NCBI GenBank assembly: GCA_001598975.1
Contig: BBXU01002019.1
Span: 1 to 64,000, forward strand
Direction: 5' to 3'
Origin: Parachlorella kessleri
Taxonomy: Eukaryota; Chlorophyta; Trebouxiophyceae; Chlorellales; Chlorellaceae
Length of the DNA stretch: 64,000 bases
Part shown: positions 41,613 through 54,870 of the stretch, piece by piece
How the letters are laid out: each line of letters opens with the position of its first letter
Numbering within the stretch: position 1 is the stretch's first letter
Translations under genes and position numbers: made by a program
Notes under the pieces: model-generated
The model's database searches: none
Told to the model about the DNA's origin: nothing
Seen by the model: only the letters and a program-made list of their open reading frames with translations

Positions 41613-44600
41613 ATGCAGGTGCAGGAGGCATGGGCAGTCTGGGCGTCCGCTGTCGCGCATGGTGCCAGTGGCATCGACCATCAGCTGCTGAAGGGGGCAG
41701 TTGGGGCGCTGTTCCAGCCACGGGCTGCAGCAGAGCTCTGGCAAGCGGTAACGTGAGTACTACAACAGGGTCGCTTTCAACATGTCCACCCTCTTCTTCA
41801 CCGCACCAGGGACTTTCGTCAACGAGTTTTTCCTTGTTGGTTGTAGGGACGGTGAGGGATCCACCTTAGCCCTAGCAGTCACACTAAAAGCTGCCCTGCA
41901 GCTGCTGCTGTGGGACCTTGAAGTGGCTGGCAGCTCACCACAGCTACTAACAGGGGCCCAAGCAGCAGTGAGAACACTGGAGCTTGCAAAAATCCTTATA
42001 ATATGGTATAAACAGCCGGGTGAGAGTGAGACGCACGACTGGTGTGGCGAGCGGTGGAGGCCAGTGGTGGACTGTGTCTTGGGGTGGGCACCGGGGCTCA
42101 TCGAGGCCTGCATGGACCAGCTTTCAGATGGACAGACGGTGCAGCCATGCGGCGACATCCTGCCCCAGGACTTGGACAGCTGCTCAGCAGAAGAGGCTTC
42201 GAAGCTTGCAGCATCGAGTAGGTTGGAGTTGGCGGGTGGCGGCCTGCCAAGTGTCCCGTGCAGGCTGCAGGGTTGGTGTTGCACGGCATCATACTCAAGC
42301 ATACAGCATAGTGGTCCCAGTACTGCTTGCGGCTTGCTTGCTGCACAACTTGCCACTACCAGCAGTTACTTGCTGTAAAGCACATGGCTGCCTCCATGCA
42401 TCCTCAGTCACCATGCCTTTCGCATTTGCACGTCTGCAGGCTGCCTGGACCTGGCTACCTCCTTTCTGGATGGAGGCGCAGTCGACTGGCTGCGACCCTC
42501 ACCCCTGCTGCAAGCACTGTCCGCGTGGGTACGCGTAGCTGAGCGAGTGGGAAAACATTTCGAGCCTGTAGAAAATAACCAATCGCGGCCTGGTAAGACA
42601 CACAGGTGGTTGGGGTTGGGTTTGAAGCCGGCATCCCACCCTAGCTGGTTGGCTCCTTGTAGCGTGAAGGTGTTCAGGTGCATGCACAGCGTCCGCAGCG
42701 AGGCATACCTCGTGATCTGGCAGGCAGATTCCTGGCAGATGCTGTGGAGCGCCCCACCCCCAGGCAGCCCAGCTACACGGTTCATTATGGGTGTAGGCTG
42801 GCGGCAGCCGTGGGAGTTGGCAAACTCAGCTGCCATATTTGTTTTGTTGGTATGCGTTTCGTAGGACTCTTTGAGGTACGGCACCTGCTGCGGCTGCTTG
42901 TGTCCGCACTGACCTGTCATGGCGAAGAGGGGCAGTTCACTCAATACCGAGGGCTAGTGGCGCGCTCACTGGCGCAAGACACTGGCCTCCTGCTTGCAAC
43001 TGCAAGGCTGTGCATGTTTGCAGCCAGCAGGGGCTTCCCAGAGGAGTATGGAGAGGTGAGAGGCTGTTTTATTGAGGCCAGTAGAAGCACCCTCCTGTGG
43101 TGTGGATGAATGCATATAGTCTTCCTCACCCCCGACATGCCTGCTACTGAGCCTTGGTTGTAGCGCTGTTATGGTACTGCCAGCAACATTGGTTTATCAG
43201 CCCTGATGATGACCAACCCTGACGGTGGGTTGCAGGCATGCTTTTCCTTGACATTCCCAGCACTCCAAATATTGGCCTGTTCAGAGTTACAACCAGGCAT
43301 TGTGGAAGCTTGCATTTATGATCCGGAGTTGCCGACATGTGAGTGAACATCCCATTGCCCCTGATGTTCAGGCATAGTTGAAAACTTGTCTAGTTGACCA
43401 TTATATGCGTCAGCCTTATTCCTGATTACAGATGGACTGGTACAGTGTCAAGGTTGCAATCGCTAGTTTCCATTTAAGATGGAAATGCACGTGACAGGAA
43501 GGGGTTAGACAGCAGTGTGGCAGCAGTATCCATTTGCTGTCAGTTGCTGGAGGTCCTGTCTACAATAAGCTCACTGCTAGTGTGCAGGGTTGCTGCCAAG
43601 CATCAACGAAGCCGCCAAATTTTTGATTTCTGGTTGGGAGGCCGCCGGCTTCAAGTCTGGGGCGATTGTCGGCAAAAGTAGCATTGGTGTTGGCAGCAGT
43701 GGCAGCAGCAAACACGACACTATTACTGCCGGCACTGGTGATGGCAACAGTGCAGGCTTGAACGGGCCCCGTCTGGGATTTGCCGTGCAGACAGCCGGTG
43801 TCTTCTGGCGATACTGTGACCTCCTTGGACGCCTCCAGCAACAGCTTGTTGTTAAAGGCCGTAACCAGCATGCCAAAGTTCTCCAGTGGGCATGCTATGT
43901 TCCCCTCAGAGCAGTCCATAGCGTGTTGTCCGAGGTACTTGCAGCCCTCTTAGCCTGCAGCTCTGCTGAAGCGTCATCGAACTCAGCCCAGACAGCGTGG
44001 CAGCCTGGCAGCCAGCCGGAGCAGCAGTTGCTTTGGAAGCTGGCAGTGGCTTGCCGGGGAGCTCTGGACAATCTCATATCTGTGCTCACAGCAGACTGGG
44101 TGGATAACAAGCCAGCAGGGCACCCTGAACCGAGATTGGCTCCCAAGCAGCGGACATCTGACAAGCTTGTAGACATGCGCGCTGTGCTGGAGGCAGGGGT
44201 ATTCTACCTCTCGGCAGGGATGCACCCTGCCTGGCACAGCCTGTGGGCTGCCATGTATGCAGTGCTGCAGCAGGAAGTGGTGCTGCAGGCAAGGGATTGG
44301 GTATTGCCTGATAGCCAGTTAGCCGAGCAGGCCGCGGAGGAGCGCGCGCTGCTGGCGCTGCAGTACCACCTTGAGCGGCTGGCAAGGCTGCCAGGCCATG
44401 CTGCGCTGCGCAGTGTGTTGCTCAACCTCGTCTCTGCACAGGTACGCGGCACCATGCCTGCCGCTGGGACATGCAATGGGACATGAGTTGCTGTATCGCT
44501 GCTGGAATACGTCATCTGATGGGTGGTGAGGCACAACTGTCTGTGAGGTACACCTCAGGCCTGGAATGTTGTATATCAGTACCTTTGTGAGATGTGCTAG

Positions 44601-47326
44601 CTGGCTTTTGTTGCAAGGGTTCCATGCGCTGCTGTTCCTGTTTTTGTTGTGTGATAGGTAGGGTCACAGACTCGGATTGATTTTGCTTCGTCTGTGCTGC
44701 TGCTCAACTTTGTGCACACCCCGTGCTTGTATGGTGCACTGTCTTTGTTGGCAGGCCAGGGGTGCATAGGAGTCTGGGATTTGCGCGCCTGGCACTGGCC
44801 CAGCTTCATAAGCACGATGGCTATACTCTTGCAGAAAGATGCGCTCAGGAGGCTTGCGCATGCCGGTAAGGTGGAGGAGATGCTTGCTAAACGATTCTCT
44901 CTGAGGACCCACCTGAAGATCCTTGTGGCACTTCTACCCTCCATCAGAGCCGTACTGTCGCCTGACACTGTTGAGGCAAATCACTGCACCACTAACGGAT
45001 GCCGTGACAGGTGAGCAGTGCGAGGCTGCTGCTGCCAAGCATGAGCGCTAACATGCTGTTTTTACCAGCCTAGTCGCTGCATGGTAGGCCAAGCGCTGTA
45101 TGCTTGCCTGACCATTTGACTGGTACAGCGCTGCTTGCGTTGCACCATGGTTGGCTGCCCTCCTCTGGTTGCCATCTTTCCTTCCCTATCCTGTCCTTGT
45201 CCAGGGTGTGCTGCTGCTCAGTTTAGGCAAATACTCATCTGCGTGCCTGCTGACTGCAGGCAGCAGCAGGGCGCAGCCTTCCAAGCCCGGCTGTCCCTTG
45301 TTGCATTTTGTTACTGCTGTGAAAAGATGAACGAAGTCACGGCCGCTTTGAGCTGTTGGGATCATGAGCGTATTGTGCAGCAGAGCGTGCAACGGGCCAA
45401 AGACGCACTCACTGTGACATGCCAGGCAGCCGTGATGGGTGCAAGGGATGCCCAACCCATGGCAGGCGCTGTCGTGCTGGTGGATGAGATCTTTTGCCGG
45501 ATGGAGGTGGGTGGTCGGTCCAGAGGGCTTGAACTTTTAAGTAGTAATACCAACACAGCTAGGTGCATGGTTCAGTGTAGCAAAGGTAACTATTTTCATC
45601 TTGTTACATGGCAGGGCTGGATAAGCTGCACTAGCTGGTGGTGGCAAGTGTTGTTGTCAGCTTCCAACTTCAAGTCAGACTTGGAAGCATGGTACACTCT
45701 GCCTTGCACCATCCATAACCTGACCATAAATATGCTTGAAAGCCAGCAAGCCTTTGCCTGCAATCTCACCAGCTGGCGCCACCTTGCCATATCATCCCAT
45801 GGCTGGCTATCCGGAGCCAAGCTGCCATATGATGGCAGAGTTGCTGACATGCAGGGCTACTTGCATGAGCAGCCCTCATGGGCTGCCACGCTGCTCACGC
45901 ATGTCGAAGACCTGCTGGAGCATGTGGCTGGGTGTATTGCCGTGCCTAGCATGGCCGTTGCCATGGGTGCTAGCCGCCTCTGTCTACGACTCGCGGATTT
46001 CCTTGCAAGAGTGCTACGCGCACGCCTTGTACTGACGGGAGACCATATCCAGGTGACGCTGGTGTGGCCGCTGCGCTATGATTCTGCAGGCAGGCAGGCA
46101 GGATGAGGTCTTGGCAAGGCCCCAGCTGACATAGCCTGCTAACATGCCAATGTCCAGCCTTCAGAGTGCTGACTCGCATGATGCAGTGTGCACCCTTGGC
46201 CTTGCAGCAACCGAGGCTTTGCTGACGGGCATCGTTTCTATGTTGTCACTGGAATGCATGCAACATACCACCAGAGCACATCTGCACTGGGTATGAGCGC
46301 AAAACCCCCCCTTGCTTGGCAGACCAGCAGGCGAGCAATATCCGCAACCGGCTGGCCTAGCAGACCAAGCGTCTGCTGCTGCAGAAGCTATGCCTGCATT
46401 GCATTGTCGTCTATATGCCCTCTGACTGGGCGTCTCAATGCATGGGTGCAGTTCTCAGCCTCCGTGCAGCGGCTCCAGAAGCTGGGGTGCCAGCTGGTCA
46501 GGACGTGCACCCAGGCAGTGGACAGCTTGGCCGGCACAGACCTGTTGGAGGGTGAGAAGGAGGTTGAGACAACTGGCAGCATCAGAGTGCGCCAATGGCT
46601 GGCACAGGGCAGCGACATCCGTGGGGCAGCACTTCATGCAGCCCATTCGACCTGGTGCCAGCGCTGGCAAGACACCCTGCCAAACCTCACCTATGCGCGC
46701 GCTGCCCATGCTGCCAGCCTCCAGCAGGTGCTGCCTGTTGTGCCTCCGGCTGTCAGCAGTGCTGCTGGAGGTACCAGCAGTGCATGGCATGCCGGCATCT
46801 TGGCAATGGTGGTTCACCGGGAGCTGTCTGTCTCAGCCATCCTGGCTTGCGCCAACCCTCTGTGCCCTGGCCAGGCGACGGCTTTTAGCAGGGGTACCAG
46901 CCTACGCCTGTGCGCCGGCTGCCGAGGAGTGCGGTATTGCAGGTGAGAGTGTAGGGTGTGTAGGTTATACTGCAGGTTACCTTATGAGCGCCATCACACC
47001 TTGGCAAGAGGGACCTTGCCAATCATGCTAAGGTTGGAAGTGTGAATGCCTAGTGCTTACAGAGTCTCTGGACTGGAGACTCCCACAAGTAAGGTGTGAC
47101 TGAGACATGCGCCTCTTGCCCTTCGCTGGTGCACAGTAGCGTCCCAGGATGGGGATCCATCTCCCCGTCCCTTTTGCAAACAAAAAAGGAATAAGTTCCA
47201 TACCCGTCCTGCTGCAGCGATGACTGCGCCAAAACTGACTGGACCAGGCACCGCCCCTGCTGCAAAGCACTACAATTGAGCAGCGGGGCAGTCTGGAGTT
47301 GCCACCCTGGCGCACTCTCCAATTGA
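41613..47326 (+). CDS. MYND-finger protein, copy D (11 exons, 1010 aa)
   Basis: Exons: 41613-41752, 41847-42217, 42440-42592, 42865-43055, 43236-43338, 43588-44441, 44835-45010, 45260-45506, 45855-46052, 46452-46942, 47218-47326. Phases agree and no stop interrupts. It begins MQVQEAWAVW. Exons 3, 8 and 9 have exactly the lengths found in A-C (153, 247 and 198 nt), while exon 6 is about 70 nt longer because of a Gly/Ser/Thr-rich linker near its start (GVGSSGSSKHD). The finger in exons 10-11 reads CANPLC, CAGC, RYC, DDC and H-x3-C, ending in an extra short tail. It is first of three head-to-tail copies and a founder or member of the D/E/F subfamily. It is followed by a LINE fragment and copy E rather than an Ala/Asn gene. 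Confidence 0.85.
43471..43522. repeat. Partial copy of the 105-bp dispersed repeat
   Basis: catttaagatgga, then cacgtgacaggaagggg and agacagcagtgtgg match 16478-16530. It lies in intron 5 of copy D. Confidence 0.7.
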
Positions 47327-47629
47327 TATCTGGGAGCGGTGTATTGATGTTTATGTGCTGGACTGTACTTTGACGCTGTTGCTTCTTCGATCGGAAGCGG
47401 CTCGCCTTGCCAACCCCACAGGCCCCCATGCCCTACAGGGGCTGTCCCTGGAAGTGTCGGCCGCAGCTTGCAGTACTCTGTGACCGTTTTCGTGCCTCCT
47501 GCGATGGTTAAAACTTGTACCAGGTGTATGGCAGTACATGGTAACTACGAATATTGACACATGCTGTTTTGCACACGTGCAGCAGCCTCGGACTGCTGGC
47601 TAGCAGAGCACCTTGGTTAGTACAGGGCG

Positions 47630-48236
47630 CCATCTTCACCTGGTTGATAGTTTAGTATAAGATACGATGAATTGGCAGCAGGTTTGCCCGTCACTCTACC
47701 GGAAATCAGTGATGAGGAGTTGTATAGGCGGTGTGGGCAGGAGGACAAGCCCTTTGATAGTGTTGTGGTCCACTGGCGGCGCCGGTCGTTGCGGTTCCTC
47801 GGGCACCTGGGGCGTATGCCTGAGTCGCGCTTAGCTAAGTGCATCTTGTGGGCCACTCTGCCAGACGGGGTGGGGCGGCGGGGGCGGCTTGCCAACCCTT
47901 TGCTACCCCAGGTCTATGAGGAGCATCTGAAGCAGCTGGACTTGGGTGGGGCCAGACGGCAGCATCAGGACAAAACAAACGCTGAGGGCGGCTCGCGGGT
48001 TGCCTTCAATTGGCTGAGTGCTTGTGCTACAAGGGACACATGGAGAAGCTTGGTAGGATAGACCTTTGGTTGTGCTTTTTGTTGGTTTCCCCGTCCGGAC
48101 GAGGTGGTGCATGCCATTAAGAAGTGGTACTTGGATCTTGTGGTTTGTGGGCATAGTACATCCTGGCTTTTGTTGGCCCCACTTGGGGGACTCAGCATGG
48201 TCAGGTGGCGGTACGCTGTTAGACTAGACTAGACTA
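47630..48236 (+). mobile_element. LINE 3' fragment ending in TAGAC repeats
   Basis: This piece of a non-LTR retrotransposon sits between copies D and E. It contains the C-terminal end of the polyprotein (47672-48061), about 160 bp of 3' UTR and a short tandem tail ttagactagactagacta at 48220-48236. Simple tandem tails are typical of several LINE clades. The left boundary is uncertain; the element is strongly 5' truncated. Confidence 0.7.
47672..48061 (+). pseudogene. Non-LTR retrotransposon polyprotein C-terminus
   Basis: The 129-residue frame contains RFLGHLGRMPESRLAK followed by WATLPDGVGRRGR. This is the conserved stretch after the reverse transcriptase domain in many algal and animal LINE proteins. 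No reverse transcriptase motif and no proper start remain, so it is a 5'-truncated relic. Confidence 0.75.
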
Positions 48237-48728
48237 CCGGAAATTGCTTTGGTAACATAGTGTGCCGTTCAGTGTCACACACTGCCACACAGTGTCAATG
48301 GTTTGTTTTCTGTTCCTGAAGTGCCGGACTTGGCTGTGTCGCCGGGAACAATGGATACTCACGTAGAACGTAAAAGTAAACTGCATCAGCCCTGCCTTGA
48401 CGGCCTGTGGCCTGTCGCCTGAGGCGCCCGCTATCTCCTCTCTGAACGCTGTCTCCATGGCCCTCTGCCTGCCACCTTTAGAACCGTGGCTCCCTTGCCT
48501 ACAACCTGGGCACTTGTGTCCATAACTAATTGGCAGCGAAGGGGTCCTCAATAGAGGCTGGTATGGCTTTGGGTTTGGTGCCTGCCTTTATGGTCCCGCC
48601 ATGGTTCCTGCGCTCGGTATAGGAGCCAAGGCGCGACCGCCAGTTCCATGTTGCAACACTTGTTTGCCCTTTACATGGCTGCAAAGCAACCCTTTATGCG
48701 TTTCCTATGCTTTTGAGCGGCAGACAAC
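48237..48728. promoter_or_regulatory. 5' flank of copy E
   Basis: No gene. It shares several blocks with the 5' flank of copy D, so this is the duplicated promoter region. Confidence 0.55.
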
Positions 48729-51700
48729 ATGCAGGAGGCATGGGCAGTCTGGGCATCATCTGTTGCACACGATGCCAAGTATTCTGATCAGCAGCTGCTG
48801 GAGGGGGCAGTCGGGACGCTGTTCCAGCCAGGGGAGGCAGCAGAGCTCTGGCAAGCGGTCACGTGAGTCCTGTATGCAGGATCGCTTGTACATCCCACAA
48901 TATATTGTTCACCGTAACAGACCAACTTTTGAACCGCTGTTTCTTGCTGTCTATACTAGGGAGGGTCAGGGATCCACCTTGGCCCTAGCCGTCACACTAA
49001 AATCTGGCCTGCAGCAGCTGCTGCGGGACCTTGAAGTGGCTGGCAGCTCCCCACAGCTACTAACAGGGGCCCAAGCAGCAGTGGGCACACTGAAGCTTGT
49101 ACAAGTCCTTGTAGCGTGGCATGTGCAGTCGCGGGAGACTCACAACTGGTGTGGCAAGCAGTGGAGGCCAGTGGTGAATTTGGTCTTGGGGTGGGCACCG
49201 CCAGTGTTTGCGGCCTGCATGGACCAGCTTATCCTTGTGGTCTTAATGAGGGTGCACCCAAGAGGCGCTATCCTACACCGTGAGTTAGGCACTCCCTCTA
49301 CGGAAGAGGCTGTGAAGCTCGCGGCATCAAGTAGGTGTCCAACAATGATGTGGCGGCAGCCTTTCTAAGTAGTACCGAGTGCGCTGGCCATGCCAGTGCA
49401 GGCTGGAGGGTTAGTGTTGCTCGGCATATGCTCAAGCATACAGCCTGTACTCCCTTCACTTTTTTGCCCCTGCTTGCTGCACAACTCTCCGCTGGCATAA
49501 CTAGTTTGCGGTAGAGGATATGGCTGCCTCCATGCATCCTCAGCCACCATGCCTTCCAAGCCCGAATGATTGCAGGCTGCTTAACCCTAGCTGCATGCTT
49601 TCTTGAGGGAGGGGCAGCAGACTGGCTGCCGACCTCACCCCTGCTGCAAGCGCTCTCCGCATGGATACGCGTAGCTGAGCAAGTGGGGAAACAGTTCGAG
49701 CCTGTAGATAATCAACAAACGCGGCCTGGTAAGGCATGCACGTGACGCGGGATGGGTTTGTAGCCAGCATTCCACCCTAAGTTTATTGGCTCCTTGAGCG
49801 CTCACATATTGAGATGCGTGCACAGCGTCCGCCGCGGGGCATTTCTTGTGATCTGGCAGACACATTCCAGGCAGAGTACATGCAGATGCTGTGAGGTGCC
49901 CCAACCGCTGCAGCACTTGTACATGGTGTATCAGGGTTACCCGTCAGTGGTGGTAGCAGCCAGGGGGTGTTGTAGGCTCGGCTACACTGGTTTTCCTGGG
50001 TGTGCTTGCTTTGCAGGACCCTTTGAGGTGCGGCACCTGCTGAGGCTGCTTGTGTCCGCGCTGGGCTGTCATGGCGAAGAGGGGCGGTTCACTCGCGACC
50101 GAGGGCTGTTCGCGCGCTCACTGGCGAAAGACACCGGGCTCCTGCTTGCAACTGCAAGGCTGAGCATGTTTACAGCCAGCAGGGGCTTCCCCAAGGAGTA
50201 TGGGGAGGTGAGAGGCTGTTTACTGTTGGCCGATAGAAGAAGCACCCGCGTCTGGTGCGGATGAATGCGTACACAGGTTCACTCCCAGCATGCCTGCTAC
50301 AGCTTTGGTTGTAGCGCCGGCAAAGTACTGCCAGCAACATTCGTTTGTCAGTCTGATAATGACCAAGTCTGATGGTGGTTTGCAGGCATGCTTTTCCTTA
50401 ACCTTCTGTGCACTTCAAATACTGGCCTGCTCAGAGTTACAACCCGGCATGGTAGAAGCTTGCCTTGCCGTTACCGAAATGCGGACATGTGAGTGAAATG
50501 CTCTCACCTTGCCCCTGGTGTCCGGGCATTATTGCAAACTGTTATAGTTGAACATTATATGCGCCAGCCTCGACAGTGATTTTGGATGGATTGCTGCATT
50601 TCCTATCGCTGCATCAATTTGCTACCAGATGCCTGTGTTCTTGGATACAGCAACCACAGTGCTAGTGTGCAGGGTTAATGCAGAGCATCCCTGCAGCCGC
50701 CGAACTTTTGAGTTCCGTTTGGGAGGCGTCCGGCTTGAAATTTGGTGCAATTGCCAGCAAAGGCAGCAGGGATGGTGGCGGCAGTGGCAACAGCAGCGGC
50801 CAATACAACACCACCACTGCCGGCACTGGTTTGGGCAGCGGTGTAGGCTTGGATGCAGTCCTTCCGGGGTTTGCCGTGCACACAGCCGGTGTCTTCTGGC
50901 GGTACAGTGTCCTCCTTGGACGGCTGCAGCAACAGCTTGTGCTTAAATGTCATGACGAGCAGGCCAAAGTTGTCCAGTGGGCATGCTATGTAGCCCTTAG
51001 AGCGGTGCATAGCGTGCTGTCTGAGGTACTGACAGCGCTCTTAGCTTGCAGCAACACTGAAGCGCCTCCCGACTCGGCCAACACAGCCTGGCAGCCCGGC
51101 AGCCAGCTGGAGCAGCAGCTGCTTTGGAAGCTAGCAGTATCATGCCGTGGAGCCCTTGACAATCTAGTCGGTGTGCTCACAGCAGACCGGCCCTATAGAA
51201 CGGTAGTGAACGTGAAACACGGTCCGGCTCCCAAGCTGCGGGCGTCTGACGAGATCGCACACATGCGCTGTGTGCTGGAGACAGGGGCATTCTGCCTCTG
51301 GGCAGGGATGCACCCTCTCTGGCACAGCCTTTGGGCTGCCACGGACGCAGCTGCGCAGCAGGAAATGGGACTGCAGTCCGGGGATGGGCTGGGGGGTGAC
51401 AATGAACTCGCCGAGCAGGCCTCTGAAGAGCGTGTACTGCTGGCGCTGCAATACCACCTTCAGCGGCTGGCGCAGGTGCCAGGCCACGCTGCGCTGCGCC
51501 ATGTGTTGCTCAACCTCGTCTCTGCACAGGTATGAGGCACCATGCCTGTCGCTGGGACATGCATTGCTCAGTCGGACTGTTCTCTAGATGTTGTCAGGTA
51601 GGGTCCCAAGCTGAAAGTTGTCGTTGCTGCTCAACTGTTCACGTACGTCCCACGAATGACGCGCATCTGACTTCATCTGGGTTCGTGGGTCAAAGTGTCG

Positions 51701-54251
51701 GGGGGTCTGGGGTTTACGGCACTGGCAGCCCAGCTTTCGTAAGGGCATGTGATCTCGATGGCTGCAATGATGCAGAAGGTTGTACTAATGAGGCTGGCAG
51801 CCGGTACGGGGGATGAGATGCTTGTGAGGCGCGAGTCTCTGAAGGCCCATCTACAGATACTTCTTGCGCTTCTACCCACCATTCGAGCTGTACCCGCATA
51901 TAACGCCGGGGAGGCAGTCGGCCGCAGCGTTGGGATCTGCCACTATAGGTGAGTAATGTGATGCTGTCAAGGATTAACAGCTTGAGCAAAGCAGCCCATT
52001 CGGTTGGTGCTGTGGCTAGTGCTTTAGCAAGCCTGACTAAAGGTGCTGGCTGCTAGGGAGTCAGGGACCCTCCCCGCAGCGCCAAATATGGGCATATGTG
52101 TCGGCCTTTTTTTCCACCAGGCAGCACTTGAGATGTTGCCACCCCTGCCAGCGTCACAAGAGGGTTGCTGCCCTCACTTTGAACATGCATCCTCTCACCT
52201 GCGTTGCCTATACGTGCTGCTGTTGAGTGAGGCAGCGCGCCAGACAGGTCCTCTGGGCGCCTGCTGGATGCAGGCAGCTGCAAGGCGCCGCCATCCAAGC
52301 CCAGGTGTCCCTGAATGGGCTGTGTCGGTGCTTCGCCAAGCTGGAAAGAGCCGCGCTTGGTTTGGGCATTTCGTATCCTGAGCCCGCCTGGCGGCAGAGC
52401 GTGCAACGGGCCAAAGACGCGCTCACAGTGAACCTCCAGACAGTCACAATGGGCGCTAGGGATGCCGACCCCACGGCAGGCGTGGGCATGCTGATGGACT
52501 TGTTCTTTACCCGCATGGAGGTGGGTGGTCGGTCCAGCTTTGGGATGTCCAGCTGTGCACGTGGCAGAGCTGGACAAGCTGCACTAGCTGGTGGGAACAG
52601 CTGGTATTGTCAGCTGCCTACTTAAGGTCAGACCAGGAAGCATGGTGCACATTCTTGGCGTGCCTGTCATGAACCTGCTTGAAGCCCAGCCAGCCTTGGC
52701 TGGCTAGAGCGCTGGTTGCCACCATCTCTCTTGTATCAGGCCATGTCTGTGCTAACATTCTTTAAGATGTGCTAATTCAAATAAACTCAAATGTGGCACA
52801 ATTGTTGGCGTGCAGAGCTACTTGCAGACTCAGCCTGCACGCGCCGTCACATTGCTACCCCTCGCCGAAGACCTGCTGAAGCATGTGGCTGGGTGCATTG
52901 CCGTCCGCAGCATGGCTGTTGCCATGGTTGTTGGCTGCCTCTGTCTGCGACTTGCGGACTTCCTTATAGCAGTGCTGCGCGTGCGCCGTGCACTGACCGA
53001 AGACGATCCCCAGGTAAGACCGCTTTTACTGCTGCGCTTTCTTTTCCCTCTGGCAGGCATGCACTGCTATGTGACATTTTGGCAGGGCCCAAGCTGTATC
53101 CAGCCTGCTAGTGTGACTTTGGCCGCCTTCACAAGTGATGAGCAGTGTGCACCGCTGGGCCATGCCACAACACTGGCTTTGCTGGCTGACGTTTACACTA
53201 CATTCGCACTGAACTGCTTGCGAAATTTCGCTGCAGCATCTCTTCGGCGCTGAGTGTGGATGAAGCAGTGTCTTCGTTGCTTGGCTTCCTGCTGGGTTAG
53301 CTAGCAATGTCCGCAACCAGCTGGCCGGCCCAGCAAACACAAGCATATCCTGTCCCAGAGACTTTGAATTGCATTACATCATCATCTATATGCCCCTTGA
53401 CGGGCGGTCTTGCTGCCTGTCGTGCAGTTCTCAGCGTCCGTGCAGCAGCTCCAGAAGCTGGGGTGCCAGCTGGTCAGAACCTGCTGCCAAGCTGTGGACA
53501 GCGTGGCCGGCACAGACCTTCTAGAGGACGAGAAGGAGGTTGAGACGACTGGCGGCATCAGAGTGCGCCAGTGGTTGGCGGAGGGCAGCGATGTCCGTGG
53601 TGCAGCGCTTCAGGCAGCCCTTGCCACCTGGTGCCAGCGCCTGCAAGTCACCCTGCCAAGGCTTACCAATGCTGCACATTCTGCTTATGCCGCCGGCCAG
53701 CGGACTCGTATTGTTGTGCGGTCACCTGCCAGAAGTGGTGCTGGAAGCCCCATCAGTGGGGGGCATGTCACCATGCTGGCAGTTCGGCAAGAGCTGTCTC
53801 TGTCGGCCATCCTGGCCTGCGCAAACCCGTCGTGCTCTGGCCAGGCGGCTGCCTTTGGCAGGGGAATCAAGCTACGCCTGTGCGCCGGCTGCCGTGGAGC
53901 GCGGTATTGCAGGTAAGACTGCAGGGTGCGTAGGTTGCCTTGTGCACGGCGTCTTACCTCGTCAGGCGGGAATTTACAAACCTCCCTGTCCTTGGCTGTG
54001 GCGATGCCTTGTGCTTTCAACCTGCTGGGTTTGAGCCGCCCATAAGTAAGGTGGTACTGTGGCACTGTTTCTGGCGCCCCGCTGGTGCACAGTGGATTAC
54101 CTTGACGAGGGGACTGTCGCACCCCCCGGCCCCCACTCCCCACAAAAACAGGAGAGCTCTTGGCCTGTCCTGCTGCAGCGATGACTGCGCCCGACTTGAC
54201 TGGACAAGGCACCGCCCCCTCTGTAAAACTCTTCGAGAATTGAGCAGCTGA
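48729..54251 (+). CDS. MYND-finger protein, copy E (11 exons, 994 aa)
   Basis: Exons: 48729-48862, 48960-49330, 49576-49728, 50017-50207, 50386-50488, 50673-51529, 51776-51948, 52274-52520, 52816-53013, 53428-53912, 54179-54251. All GT-AG and in phase. The start lacks the two codons after Met seen in D and F (MQEAWAVW). Exon 6 carries the Gly/Ser-rich linker of this subfamily. The finger reads CANPSC, CAGC, RYC, DDC and HRPLC; where other copies have two adjacent cysteines after the histidine, E keeps only the one in the consensus position, which suggests that it is the ligand. The stop comes earlier in exon 11 than in D and F. Middle member of the tandem array; copy F begins 620 bp downstream. 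Confidence 0.85.
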
Positions 54252-54870
54252 GCTGTGGGACCCTGCAGCGCTGGCGCAATCATGATATAATGGTTGGAGC
54301 GCTGTTTGTGGTGTACAGGAGCTGGGACTGTACGGGTGACGCCTATGAGCAACCTGTATCTGCTTGCCCATACATGCCTCCTGTAATGCTGGCGGTGGCC
54401 GCAAACCGCCTGCCTACCTGCCTGCATGCTGGTCAATCACTGCTCGACTGTGAACCACAAACTGCTTATTTACCCTACCACGGTGCATACTACAGCTTGA
54501 CACTACCTTCCCGCCCCATGCATGCGAGGCATCCCATGCCTGCGAGCCTGAGCTCCTCTCTTTCCATTTTTTCGCCAGGAGCTAGCTAGATCTCAAGCCC
54601 GTCCCTTTACACTTGCCTGCTACAATTGCTTTGAAGTATACCAAAATGTCTTCAGTCTTGATGATCCCTGAGGGCTGATGTTACCCCTGTAAGTTGGTTG
54701 CTCAATGCTATCTTCAGATAGCGGCTGCTGGTGTACATAGCCTGCCTGGGCTTGAGCTGCCTTGGAATGTTAAAATTTGGCCTTGAAGGCGCTCGCGCTC
54801 GTGAACAGGCTGACGTTGGCCAGATCAATAGTCTGTTCGTTTCCAAAACACGCGCTGAGCTGCAGGCATC
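54252..54870. other. Spacer between copies E and F
   Basis: No gene. The left part (54490-54635) resembles 60860-60990 after copy F. The right part (54645-54830) resembles 63365-63570 beyond G3. These are the two halves of one duplicated intergenic spacer. Confidence 0.6.
54382..54386 (+). terminator. TGTAA poly(A) signal of copy E
   Basis: TGTAA 131 nt after the stop. The matching position after copy F (60702) also has TGTAA. Confidence 0.5.
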
